Below are positions 25,639 through 36,427 of a stretch of DNA of 64,000 nt, piece after piece (within the stretch, counting starts at the first letter, position 1; every line of letters begins with the position of its first letter). Under the pieces are notes generated by a model. That model searched no databases and was not told the DNA's origin. It was given only the letters and a program-made list of their open reading frames with translations. The translations under genes were made by a program, and so were the position numbers. This DNA is from Spirodela intermedia (taxonomy: Eukaryota; Streptophyta; Magnoliopsida; Alismatales; Araceae): assembly GCA_902729315.2 (NCBI GenBank), contig LR746267.1:3666386-3730385 (forward strand), in the 5' to 3' direction.

Positions 25639-26093
25639 GGGGTGACTTACCGACCATGCAGCCGGCGAAGAAGGAAGACTGGGCGAGCCCTACCTTGTAC
25701 TTGGCTCCGCAAACTAGGCCCCACTCGGCCACCGTCGACCCCGCCGGACCCCCGACCCACTCCCAACTCCCACGACCCCGCGGGCAGCCCGCACAGGCCG
25801 GCGGCGGCGGCGCCGCCTGCTGATGCCGCTCGGCAGGAGGCGCCGCCTGCTCCAGCGATGCAGCGCCAGGCGGGCTCTCTGTCCGCGAAAATCATGACCA
25901 TGGTGTGGAAGGCCTCCAGCGCCCAAGCCGTGCTGGTCAGCACGAAATGCTTCAGCTGCCACCGCCCGAATTCCCCTGCGTGCAGCCGCAGGACCTCGTC
26001 TACGCCCATCTTCTCCCCCCTCCCGCCGCAGCCTCCGCTGTCCAGCACTGGCGCCGCCGCCCCCTCTCCCCATGGCCCTCTCTTCTCCTCCAT
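23861..26093 (-). pseudogene. OCT4: Organic cation/carnitine transporter 4-like MFS gene, frameshifted in exon 1
   Basis: Members move organic cations or carnitine across a membrane with 12 spans. Exon 1 is 25651-26093 and exon 2 is 23861-25020, joined across a GT..AG intron in phase 1 at MVG/AGVFGHLSDS. Exon 1 shows EFGRWQLKHFVLTSTAWALEA and FHTMVMIFADREPAWRC. Exon 2 has STGGIGLCAFVLATEPVGPS, SESPRWYL, DRFGRRPL and LPETMNKPLYDTLGGM, open to the stop. In exon 1 an exact 7-bp tandem duplication (units 25759-25765 and 25766-25772) throws the frame off after residues SWE. The conserved continuation (AEWGLVCGAKYKVGLAQ) lies in another frame and fits exon 2. As read here the protein would stop early. 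A sequence error or a segregating allele is possible. The gene otherwise looks well preserved. Confidence 0.85.
25551..25635. repeat. (GA)n microsatellite beside the transporter splice donor
   Basis: About 42 pure GA units lie in the transporter intron, starting 14 bp past the donor at 25649-25650. Read on the coding strand it is a long CT run. A looser GA-rich stretch extends back to about 25513. Confidence 0.95.
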
Positions 26094-26430
26094 CTCTCCC
26101 TTTCTCTCTCTCTCGCTCTAGATTTCCTTCTGTTTTTGAATGCTGTACATAGTTATGGGGAGGGGTGAGGAATATATAGTTGAAAACCGGAAATTCTGCG
26201 GATGCTCCATCGACTTCGCAGCTATCTCTCTCTCTCTCATCATCTCTATCTCTTCTCTCCTCTCACGTCGGTTTCTGTGTCTATGAGGGGTCCACGGGAT
26301 CGATGGGATCTAACGGATTATCCGGCAAGTTCTCTCTGTCTATCTCTATCTCTCGTACAGGTTGTAGTTTTGGGTGTGGCGATGTGGAAGCTGGCCCATC
26401 GGGGGAAGATTTAAGTGACAAGTGAACCGG

Positions 26431-26892
26431 CACGTGCAGTCCTAAAGATCACGTGGCATCGAGAGACGAGGGAAGCTGATCGGTTGGGCCGCGGTCGCCG
26501 TCAACCGCCTCCTGTCAGGCTCATTATTTTCGCACGTGCGCGTGGTGCTACCAGCCCAGGAGCACGTGACGAGAAGAACAGCGCACCACGAGACGCACAG
26601 AGAGGAATCCCCTGATCATGCGGTATGACGTGGCTTTTTCGTTATTTATTTTCTCGATAGTGGAGAGGGGGGGGATTAGGTTACCAGTTTCTTGAAAATT
26701 AGCGAAATTTATATTTATTATATGAAAAATATATTATCCACTAAATAAAGAAATCTGGGTTTTATTTAATTGCTCTTTGGCCCACCGGGCCCAAAGCTCG
26801 CCGGCCGTTTCCGTGTCCAGGTTCCTTTTCTGTACAAACATTAACCCCTCGGGCACTACCAATAAATCCAGCCAATCCTAACGTGCCACGTG
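26431..26892. promoter_or_regulatory. Cluster of five G-box (CACGTG) palindromes
   Basis: CACGTG occurs at 26431-26436, 26450-26455 (as TCACGTGGC, a typical ABA-response core), 26533-26538, 26563-26568 and 26887-26892. They lie 340-800 bp upstream of the transporter start. G-boxes bind bZIP or bHLH factors; function here is inferred. Confidence 0.5.
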
Positions 26893-26980
26893 TACACTGA
26901 CTAGGGCCCCTCGATCGTCGTCACCGGCGTCGCGTGTGCGGAGAGGGAGGGCAGTTTCAGAGCCGCCGCGAAGGGAGGGC

Positions 26981-27901
26981 TCAGAACAGGAAGGCGCTGG
27001 TGGCGAAGACCATGAAGACCGTCGGCGAGGAGAGGTTCCTGCGAAGCGGAGGGAGGAAGATTGGTCAACGAATGTAGCTTTTTGAAATAAGGACGAGCAA
27101 CTCGATCTGAAAGCGAGTTCGTGAAGATCTGCTTTGGAAGGAGTTTGCTTGTCTCTGACTTTCGTCCTCGACGCTACCTAAAGCAGGGAGAGGAGGAGAT
27201 CTGCTTCGGAAGCAACCAACAGCCTCATTCCCGGCGCTTCGGAACTCCTCTCCTTCATGAGAAAGAGAGAGAGGTTCTTTTACCACTCTTTTCGAACCGC
27301 TTTAATGGTCAATTCCTGGGGTATGATCCCGATTCGGATCGCTGACCACAGCTCTCGCTCCCTCAGATGCGCAAGCGCATCGGGAGCCAGCAGATCTCGG
27401 TCGGTTCCTCGAACATCACGAAGGTTCCTCTTTCGTCTCCACTTTCAGGAAGGTACTCCAGGGGATGGACGACGATGTGCCAAAAAGAGATCAATAGAGA
27501 AAGAGAGGGAAGGTTTCAACGATCAATGGTGGCAGTGGAATTACTCACCTGTACTCGTTCTCTCTCTCCCAGGCGTAGTTCCTTGCAGGACGCGCCGCTC
27601 TCGGCTTGGCAGGCGCAGTCGCCGTCCTCTTCGTCCTCTCCTCCGCTGCGGCTTTCACGCGTAGCGCCCCGTCCTCGGAGATCACACCGAGCGTAGGGCG
27701 CCACTGCGGCGCCGCCCCGTCCCCTGTGGCTCTGTGTCTCCGCCGCTTCTGTTGGGACGAGGCCGCCGCTACGGCAGAGGACCTCGCCGGCAGCAGATTC
27801 ACGGTGGCCGCCTCCTCCGCCTTGCCGCCGGCAGCACCTTCGTCGTGCCTCCCAGCCGCCGCCTCACGACCGCAGATCACGCACTCCAGCAGTCCCTTCA
27901 T
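26981..27901 (-). CDS. Small two-exon plant gene of unknown function (136 residues)
   Basis: Exon 1 is 27549-27901 and exon 2 is 26981-27038. The donor (TACAG then GTGAGT) and acceptor (cttcgcag) are strong and the phase fits. The protein starts MKGLLECVICGREAA, has an Ala/Arg-rich low-complexity middle, a conserved-looking core QWRPTLGVISEDGA, a basic stretch (RTKRTATAPAKPRAARP) and YAWERENEYR. It ends with a hydrophobic tail from the second exon, NLSSPTVFMVFATSAFLF. I recall plant-specific uncharacterised proteins with this layout (short Cys motif, WRP..SED core, hydrophobic Phe end), but I cannot name a family. The CT tract just upstream is probably leader. I chose the ATG at 27901 because the longer frame upstream only reads through the CT repeat. 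Confidence 0.75.
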
Positions 27902-27945
27902 TCCTCCTCCCTCTCTTTCCCTCTCCTCTGGTTCTGGTTCTCCCT

Positions 27946-27955
<10 letters not shown>

Positions 27956-28008
<53 letters not shown>
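27956..28008. repeat. (CT)n microsatellite in the leader of the small unknown gene
   Basis: It is an uninterrupted CT run about 55 bp upstream of the start codon at 27901; on the coding strand it reads GA. Confidence 0.95.
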
Positions 28009-28011
<3 letters not shown>

Positions 28012-28454
28012 CTGAGATAACCGCAGGCGAGGCTGATTTATAGGTTCGATTGCGTGAAGAGAGGTTGAGGACAACTGTAGTCAACGACGAAATCACCTCC
28101 GATCGTAGGGGAACAATTATATACTACCCGCCGTTCTGACGGCCCGACGAGGGTAATTATGGTAATACATATGCGGGATTCTCGTCAGCGGGATGAATAT
28201 CCAACGTGGCTTGACACGTGGCGTACTCAGAGCGTCCTATCCAGTTCCGATTGGCAAGTTGGGCCCTTTCCGATTGAGTATCCGTTAGTCAGAGTGAGAC
28301 GACGTAGTAGCGCGCCCTTATCGGTCGTCGGCCTACTCGTACCCGTTAACCGCATTTAAGCCAGAATTATATAATTTTAACATTTATAAATTCATTAAAA
28401 AATAGTTCCTTAATTTTCTATTCCCAATTCAGTCAATCCCGCCGATTATTTATC

Positions 28455-28456
<2 letters not shown>

Positions 28457-28490
<34 letters not shown>
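28457..28490. repeat. (CT)n microsatellite
   Basis: It is a pure CT run of about 17 units, not attached to a recognised gene. Confidence 0.95.
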
Positions 28491-28492
<2 letters not shown>

Positions 28493-28718
28493 GTCGGGCC
28501 GGGCCAAAACTTAATGTGGAGAGGCCCGTAGCCCCTCTTTTCAGGCCCAGACAGTGATGAATAATAAGATAATTAAATAAAGAAGAAAGTGAAAAATAAT
28601 AGGGCCGGGTTAAGTTGACCGAGCGACCGACGGCCACAATTGGACGGCTGGGATTGATGAATTTGGCTCAAATCGGCTCAAATCGAATCGCCCACCGACA
28701 GCCTTGAGAGAGAGCGAG

Positions 28719-28742
28719 AGCGAGCGAGCGAGCGAGCGAGCG
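28719..28742. repeat. (GAGC)n microsatellite
   Basis: Six tandem GAGC units pass directly into a GA-rich tract. Confidence 0.9.
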
Positions 28743-29731
28743 AGAGAGAGGGAGAGAGAGAGAGAGAGAGGGAGAGAGAGAGAGAGAGTTCCATGAATCG
28801 CCGACCGACAGTCCGGAGAGAGAGAGAGAGAGGTGCATGCATTCCCTCTTTGATCAGGCAGAGGCAGGGCCATTAAATGGGATTAAAGGCCACGTACGTC
28901 CAGCTGCAATGGATTTATAACACAATGATGAAAGAAGATTGAAGCCAAGATGTGCTTCAATAGGACGGCATCTTAAGCCCCGTGGGCTCTCTCTCTCTAT
29001 CTCTATCTCGCTCTCTCCCTAGTTAAGGTTTAGATAGCAATTACTCAACAGGGTTCTGTATGCGGATCAGAACGTTCATCACTCGTATATTACTGTACTC
29101 TTTATCTCTCTATCTCTATCGTTGACAGCGATGTACCGTTGTTTTAAAATGGCGATAACTCTTTCGGCACGTGTTAGTTGCACCGTCCAAATATTATACT
29201 CTCTCTCTCTCTCTCTAAAATTTAGTGCGCAGTAGTATTTTAGAACCAGTTTTTGTACATACATTTCAGATGCCCCGTCACTCTCATACTACATTCGCTG
29301 CATAGTAGTCTCTCTCTCTCTCTCTCAAATAACTTTGATAATCAAGAGTCGGCATTGTTTGTAAAAAGTCAACACGAACCGGAGACTATGAAATTGGAGG
29401 TGGTGCTGCCACTGTCATCGAAGGAAAGAGAAGAAGAGCTGTATCAATAATCATATTATATCAGTCTTCAATTCGCATGGTAACAATCCGAATTATTTCA
29501 TAAAAATATAAAAATAATAATTTTGACTATAGGTATGTCAATCCGGAGCACTCCTCATCTTGCCTGAATGAGGTCCCTCCTGCTGCTTTGAGTGAATGCC
29601 TCTTCCTAGCGGAAGTAAGGAAGGAGCGGTGACACCAGGTTAGTTTCAAGATGAAGAAGTTTTGTTTAATTTTAGATTAGATTTTACTTAGGAATTTAAG
29701 AGTAGAAGTCACAAACAATTGATTGCTATTC

Positions 29732-30238
29732 TTATGTCGCCCAGATCTGAGAAATCGGATATGAATTTATTGTTTCACTTTTTTTCTCTCTTTTCAGTCC
29801 ACAACCCCTCGTTTTCTTTTCCATTATATCTTTCATTAGAATGAGCATTAAATAGTAAGCCTCAAATTTCCTGAGGAGATGACTTGACTCATTGTTATTT
29901 ACAAGTATTTTGCAAATCAAATTAAAACATAACTCATAATAGTTTTGATTGAGAAGAATAAGGACTAAAGACACTTGTAGAAAATTTAACTCATCAAATG
30001 GCACTGTTGTCAAGGAATTTTGAGCATTGAAGGATTCTATATATGCTATTTTTAATGAAGATGCTTTTAATTTCTCGAGTTTTATCTCCAAAAGACAATG
30101 TGACATGGATATTAGACAATTATTTAGAGAGATTCTAAAGAATAAAGTAAGTGAGCTTTGAAGAATTTTTTGCAGACATATTGAGCAAATTTGAAAAGAA
30201 TTAAGAGAAATTAACTTGAACAATATCCACTTAATCAT
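29732..30238 (-). pseudogene. Possible decayed Ty1/copia gag fragment
   Basis: A 168-codon frame stays open on the minus strand in very AT-rich DNA, where stops should be frequent. Its middle reads SLTTVPFDEL and, a little later, LLNQN, which resembles the 'sFdEL..LL..heqRL.qn' segment of copia-type gag (UBN2 family). ESSHLLRKFEAYY follows. No zinc knuckle or downstream pol was found. The match is by eye and weak. Confidence 0.3.
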
Positions 30239-31279
30239 GTCATTTAACTTTCTCTGTTGAATGTGGCAGATTTATTTGAGTAAAATCAACTTCAAGATAA
30301 AAGTTTTTTTTAAAGAGTAATAAACATTTTCATATAATTTTTATATATATATATATATATATAATTCAGTGAATTGAATATACTTGAAATTTTAACTATT
30401 CTCTTTATCTTGATAAAAGATTAATTGTTGAAAATAGTTATGGTGTGTGCTTACAAAAAATTGAAATTTGACTTGCAAGACCAATTAAGGATATTAATCT
30501 ACAAACATATTTGAAATTAATTGCCAACCTCTAGTTTGTGTTGCGACTTATATTAACAATCATATTGAACATCCATTGTGAGAGGACAAGGCAAGGAAAA
30601 CTTTAGGGAGAAAATCAGCCGCAAAATAGGTAGAAATCTCAAAATTCAACTTTAAATTTTGACATGTTTTTCTGCATTACATGATGTTTCTGAAACTTTG
30701 ATTAATCATTATTGGTGCATATCTATGGAAGAATTGGCTAAAATTTTGATTGTTAGTTTTGGTGGCTAAGATATTTCTATAGGCAACTCTATTTTAAATA
30801 TCTAGTAAGTTTAGAATTGTTTCTGAAGAATCAAAGAGGCCACATTGAAAATAAGGACATAAATTGTTATTATATGCTAGCCAGTTCTTGCACATGATCA
30901 ATATACACAAAAGTTGTCTATTATTTCTCAGTCCAGATTCTTTGTAAATATTACATCTATCTTCTAAAACTAGTTAATTTTGAGTATTTTCATGCAATTT
31001 TATTCATTGTGATCATTGAGGATTTTATACATATGTTTTGCTAGTCAAGGTATATAAGATTCATAGTGATAAGTAGACAGAGTAGAACGAATTTGCAAAA
31101 TTAGAAGTAAGCAAATGCAAAGACATAGATCCCAGAAGGATGTAGTCATTCCACCAGCAAAGGAGTTAAGAGAATCATCACAAATAGAAGTGACCTTGAA
31201 AAAAGAAACAAAAATGGAAGGAGACTAAAGGAAAAATAGAAGAATGCGCCTTAGAGATCACTCAGCTCCCTTATAGTAT
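30239..31279. other. AT-rich intergenic DNA
   Basis: A (TA)n run is at 30343-30363. No gene was recognised. The right half may be the lost leader of the gag remnant that follows. Confidence 0.5.
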
Positions 31280-31609
31280 AGACTAGTGAATAAAATCAAT
31301 GCTCCGATAGAGAATGATGTCAACTTTAGAGTTGATCATCATCTTGTTCAAATGTTACCACATTTTCATGGGATGACTCACAAAGAGCCATATAAACATT
31401 TAGAAGATTTCTCACAAGTTTGTGAGATTTCACACTATCTTAACATTTCCATTGAGATAGTAAAGATGAGATTGTTTCCCTTCACACTCAAAGGTAAAGC
31501 TAAGGACTGGCTTCGTGCCTTGGTCCAAGAGCTAAATTCCTAGATTGACATGGGGGTAGCTTCCTTAAGAAATTTTATTAAGTAAGAAAAACGAATTCTA
31601 TTAGGAGGG

Positions 31610-33249
31610 TGACGTGACTCAGTCGTTGTATATTAAATCACGCAAATATAAAATTTATAAAACTAGAAAATACGATTTTTCAAATATTTAGAAGTATTTC
31701 TAAATAAATATATCAATTATGATTCAATAAAACTTCCAAAAATAGCGGTAATTTTCCAGGTCGATCACAGGGATGTAATATAATATCTGGTAATTATTCA
31801 GAATTTTTCTCAATGAATACGATTTTCTATGAATTTTATACTAGGAAATAAAAAGGAAATATATTTAAAATTCACGAAAAAGAGAAATAAGGGTGTAGGC
31901 GTCAGGATGACGTCAGCGCCGGACGAACGCGAATCGGGTAGAAACAAAGTTCCGCCTGGCGATTCTTACGTAAGCGATTACAGATGATTTAATTAATCAA
32001 ATTAAGATATGTAAAAGCCGGAAGAATCGTAATAGAACAAAGTATATTTTGGTAAATTAAAATCACAAAGAAATATCACTAAATGAAGTGTAAAGTAAGT
32101 TTAAAGCAGGAAAACAGAGTTCCGCCGTCGCGACGGCGATGCGTCGGCGATGCACCGGAATCCTGAGCGTTTGGGAGGATTGTCGTGCAGTGTCCACGGC
32201 CTCGAAGGCTCTCCTTGGACAAAGACAACGTGGGCAATCTCTAGATCTTCTCGCGAAGTCTAGAGATCAATGAAGTGGGTCATCGAGTCGTCTCCGGCGG
32301 CTGTCACCCGACGGAGCGAAAAAACAGCGACTTTGCGGCTCTCCGGCGGCTGTCACCCGACGGAGAGGAGCTGGATGGAGGTGGGGCGCATGTCAGGGAG
32401 CTTCATCCTCAGGTCCGCGCAGCAAGAGGAGGCTCTTCATCGCATCTGGTACGCTCTCAGGAGGTGGCGACTCGTCTCCCGGCGGATCGTCCTCTTCCCG
32501 ACGACAGCTTGTTCGTCGATCAATCGGAGATGATTTACTCGATGGATTCGCGATCCTTTTATCGCGAATCGTTCAGCAATTTTAGTAGCAATGCTCCGGG
32601 AATCGTGTTGACGAGATTTTCGCCGATGATCCAGCGATTCTGGTTGCTTAATCCTTCACCGGCGATCTGCAGGAAAGTCGCGATAATCAGATAAAAATAT
32701 ATGAATTTTGACTCTAGGAAGATTCGAACTCGCGCCGGTTGTCCGCCCCTTCTGAGGAAGGTGTGACGCGGGTTTAGTCCCACATCAGTTGTGCGCCGAT
32801 TTTTCAGGCGAATATATAGTAATGTTAGCTTTTTAAGCAAAGTCCTTTCTCTCGCATGTATGACCACTCCTTGCCCCACAACCGGCTGGCCACCGGTGAC
32901 GTGGAAGGGGAGTGGCGCACACGTGCCCCTATCGGTCCAAGCCGCTTGAGCCCCTGCTCGCGGCTACTCCCCGACTGAGCTTCCAACCCGCTTGCGGGCC
33001 CGGCTGGCCGGCGGGTCTCCCCCATTTTGCAATATTTTAGTTTTATTTCTTTTTCTTCATTTATCTCAAAAGTAAGACTGTAAAAATCATATAAATTCGT
33101 ATAAAATCACATAATTACCTAAAAAATCACATTAATCAATTGAAAACCACTTTTCACACTTTAACACAAATATAAGTCTATTTATCACGAGTTAAGGCTA
33201 AAACTATATTATTTACTTATTATTAACTCGTGATAATGAAGACTTATCA
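31610..33249 (-). mobile_element. Solo LTR of the Athila-type family (copy 2), short subfamily
   Basis: It is a 1640-bp LTR with ends TGACGTGACTCAG and ACTTATCA and a perfect 5-bp duplication GAGGG at 31605-31609 and 33250-33254. It sits inside a gag remnant that continues on both sides, so no internal sequence of its own remains. It lacks the roughly 110-bp block of the long subfamily. Its antisense strand has a 139-codon open frame (32275-32694 on plus). The TSD is perfect and GC content is high, so it is among the younger copies. Confidence 0.93.
32275..32694 (+). other. Open frame antisense inside LTR copy 2
   Basis: The 139-codon frame reads against the LTR direction. Equivalents occur in LTR copies 6 (44630-45049), 7 (47329-47772), 9 (58236-58595) and, with one stop, 8 (49755-50174). 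It begins MGHRVVSGGCHPTERK and contains an internal near-duplicate (CHPTER.., then LSPDGEEL). No known domain was recognised. Coding is unproven. Confidence 0.35.
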
Positions 33250-33500
33250 GAGGGTAATCATGGATTTAGTGTAATGGCCTCAAGAATCTTTTTATGAGGC
33301 ATGGGTGAGAGTTAAGGATTACACCCATGTGTCCACATCATGGGACACAAAATTAGCAACTTGTACAGATATTTTATGAAGGTTTGAATGAGAGAGATAG
33401 ACACATGATTGATGCTGCCTTAGGTGAAACTTTATGAACAAATATGAAGATGAAGCTATTGATCTTATTGAAACATTAAAGATGGATGTATTTTATTCAT

Positions 33501-34587
33501 CCTCAATCATTTTATATGGCAAGAGGCCCTTTAATTAATAGATTAGATGGATTTTCATGAGAAAAAAGGGTGTGTTTAAGATTCAACATGGGTTCTTTCT
33601 ATTGAACATACAAGGGAAATTAATAATTATTAGATTATTATCCAATGAAATAATTTTTAATCCGTCGGGCCTTTTAGAGATCCCAAACAGAAGCCTGCTT
33701 GGAGGTGGTGAGAGGGAGAGGGGAGAGAGAGAGAGAGGGAGGGATGGAGAGATAGAGAGAGGCAGGGGGGGAGAGGTAGATAGAGGGAGGGGGGAGAGAG
33801 GTAGATAGAGATGGGGAGAGAGAGGGAGAGAGAGAAACTTGGTCCAATCCCACCGTGCTCGTGAGTCTACATCCCTCTCTCTCTCTCTCTCTCTCTCTCT
33901 CGTCCAAATCTTATAAGCATTCTCAAAGCCAAGGGGCAGATAGTTTCCTAAATTTTGGTCTCATTTGGATAAATGTGTGAGAGCTCAGAAATGTGGAGGG
34001 CTTCATCGTAGATTGGCGACACCCTATGGCCATTAGACATTGAGAAAATTAAATAAAAAGGAAAATAAAGAAAAGCTCATCATTAAATGATGATGAATTA
34101 GTCCCTGAAGAAATCCAAAATGGAGGTCTATATGGCTGTCTAACCTCCATGTACACAACCCCAATCATGATAAATTAGATATAATTTTTTTAGTATTTAG
34201 GTGACAAAAATACCATAACCCTTTAATTTTCCAGTAAGACAAAACCTTTCAAGATATAAATAATTTTTAGTTAATATCATGCTTTTAGAACATAGAAAGT
34301 TTTACATAATCATGGCCAAAAAAAGTCAATAGTTATTATATGGCATTTCTCAAAGCATAGTACGTGATTCATGTGGAAATTATAGGCCTCTCTTGATGGC
34401 CCTCTATTCTCCCTTATTGGAACTCACTTCCAACAATTGGTGGTGGTGGTGGGCACCTAGGTTGACTAAAAAATGATATTTTTCTTGGGATTTATAAATA
34501 AATGATCAAGATTGAGCTTGACCTTATCCACAAAGTTTCATTGGGCTATTAATGTTGGGGACAAGATCATGGCCCCTACATGAGACT
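33501..34587. other. Repeat-derived intergenic DNA with GA/CT tracts
   Basis: A purine-rich stretch with GAGA/GATAGA runs is at 33713-33835 and a CT run at 33874-33902. No gene is seen. The part close to 34587 may be the left piece of an LTR of the chromovirus that starts at 36.4 kb, but I could not match it to another copy. Confidence 0.45.
33713..33902. repeat. GA-rich tract followed by an inverted CT run
   Basis: There are about 120 bp of GAGA/GGGAGAGA purines, 38 bp of unique sequence, then a 29-bp CT run. The two arms could pair as an imperfect hairpin. Confidence 0.8.
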
Positions 34588-36304
34588 TGACGTGATTTAG
34601 TCGTTGTATAGTAACTCACGTAAATTTAAAATTTATAAAACTAGAAAATACAAATTTTCAGATATTTATAAGTATTTTTGAACAAATATATCAATTATAA
34701 TTCGATAAAACTTTCAAAAATAATGATAATTTTCCAAGTCGATCACAAGGATGTAATATAATATCAAGTAATTATTCAAAATTTTCCTCAAAGAATACTA
34801 TTTTCTATGAAGTTTACACTAAAAAATGAAAATAAAATATATTTAAATTTCACGAAAAAGAGAAATAAGGGTGTGGACGTCAGGATGACGTCAACGCTCG
34901 GCGAACGTGAATTGGGCGGAAACAGAGTTCCACTTGGTGATTCTTACGTAAGTGATTACAGGTGATTTAATTGGTCAAATTAAGATTTGTAAAAACTAGA
35001 AGAATCGCAATTGAATGAAGTATATCTTGGTAAATTTTAATCACACAAATTATCACTAAATAAAATAGAAATTAAGTTAAAAGTAGGAAAATAGAATTTC
35101 GGCGTCACGACGGCGATGTGTTGGCGATGCACCAGAATCCTAAGTGTTCGAAAGGATTGTCGTGTAGTGTCTATGGCCTTGAAGGCTCTCCTTGGACAAA
35201 GATGACATGGACAATCTCTAGATCTTCTTGCGAAGTCTAAAGATCAATGAAATAGGTCGTCAAATTATCTTCAGTGGCTGTCACTCGGCGAAGTAAAAAA
35301 ATGACGACTTTGCGGCTCTCCAACGGCTGTCACCCGATGGAAAGGTGCTGGATGGAGGTGGGGCGTGTGTTAGGGAGCTTCATCCTCAGGTCTGTGCAGC
35401 AAGAGGAGACTATTCATCACATCCGGTACGCTCTCAGAAAGTTGTAGCTTGTCTCTTGGCAGATCATCTTTTTCTCGACGACAGATTGTTCATCGATTAA
35501 TCGGAGATACTTTACTCGATGGATTTGCGATCCTTTTATCACGAATTGTTCAACAATTTTAGTAACAATGTTCCGCGAATCATGTTGACGAGATTTTCAC
35601 CGATGATCTAGTGATTTTGGCGGCTTAATCTTTCACCGATGATCTACAAGAAAGTCACGATAATTAGATAAAAAATATGAGTTTTGACTCTAGGAGGATT
35701 TGAACCTACATTGGTTGCCCACCTATATGAGAAAGATTGACATAAGTACTCTAATGACCTTATAAAATGACGTCATCATAGTATATCTCTATTATAAATA
35801 AGGGGTATTTTAGGTATTAAGATCATGGAAGCCTTTCTAGGAGAGGTGTGATGCGACTTTAGTCCCACATCGCTTGTGTGCCAAAGTTTTGGGTGAATAT
35901 ATAGTAATATTACATTTGTAAGTAAATCCCTTATTCCAGTTGACCACTAGTGAAATGGAAGGGGAGTGGCACACACGTGCCCATATCGGTCCTTGCCACT
36001 TGAGCTTATGCTCGCGGCTTCTACTTGACTGCGCTTCCGACCCGCTTGCGGGCCCAACTAGCCGGCAAGTTTACCCCATTTTGCTATATTTTTATTTTTA
36101 TTTATTTTTCTTCATTTATCTCAAAAGTAAGCCTATGAAAATCATATAAATTCATATAAAATCACATAATTAGTCAAAAATTCACATTAATCAACTGAAA
36201 ATCACTTTTCACATTTTAACACAAATATAAGTCTATTTATCATAATTTAAGGATAAAACTATATTATTTACTAAATATTAACTCATGATAATGAAGACTT
36301 ATCA
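34588..36304 (-). mobile_element. Solo LTR of the Athila-type family (copy 3), long subfamily
   Basis: It is 1717 bp with ends TGACGTGATTTAG and ACTTATCA. The flanks are AGACT (34583-34587) and AAACT (36305-36309), a target duplication with one transition. It holds the roughly 110-bp extra block near 35730-35825 and many transitions relative to copies 2 and 8, so it is older. Confidence 0.88.
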
Positions 36305-36414
36305 AAACTCAAATCCTACAATTTTTCTTGATTTTAATTTTTTTTTTTGAATTTTTTCTTCTCCTTTGCTTGTGTTAGATTGCTTTAATCGTACATAATG
36401 ACTCATTTCGTTTG

Positions 36415-36427
36415 TGGTATTAGAGCT
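36415..36427 (+). other. Primer binding site of the nested chromovirus
   Basis: TGGTATTAGAGCT matches the initiator tRNA-Met primer site (TGGTATCAGAGC) with one change and stands just upstream of the gag remnant, setting the left limit of the internal region. Confidence 0.65.

Larger units (their letters stand above)
28009..29730. other. Intergenic, simple-repeat rich, no gene seen
   Basis: Contents include a (CT)n run at 28457-28490, a (GAGC)n run at 28719-28742 followed by GA-rich DNA to about 28830, and short CT runs near 28990, 29203 and 29311. No open frame here has recognisable features; most cross the microsatellites. Confidence 0.6.
31280..33500 (+). pseudogene. Old Athila-type gag remnant, split by a solo LTR
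   Basis: The left part (31286-31600) reads VDHHLVQMLPHFHGMTHKEP and MRLFPFTLKGKAKDWLRAL, clearly related to the gag at 59467 (MLPNFHGLPLEEP, MKLFPHTLRDKASHWLS) but much diverged. The frame stops at 31543. The next part resumes after the solo LTR at 33250, with ERDRHMIDAALGET and other short pieces in shifting frames up to about 33460. No protease or RT follows. It is an older relative of the 57.6-kb element, or of the same superfamily branch. Confidence 0.65.
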
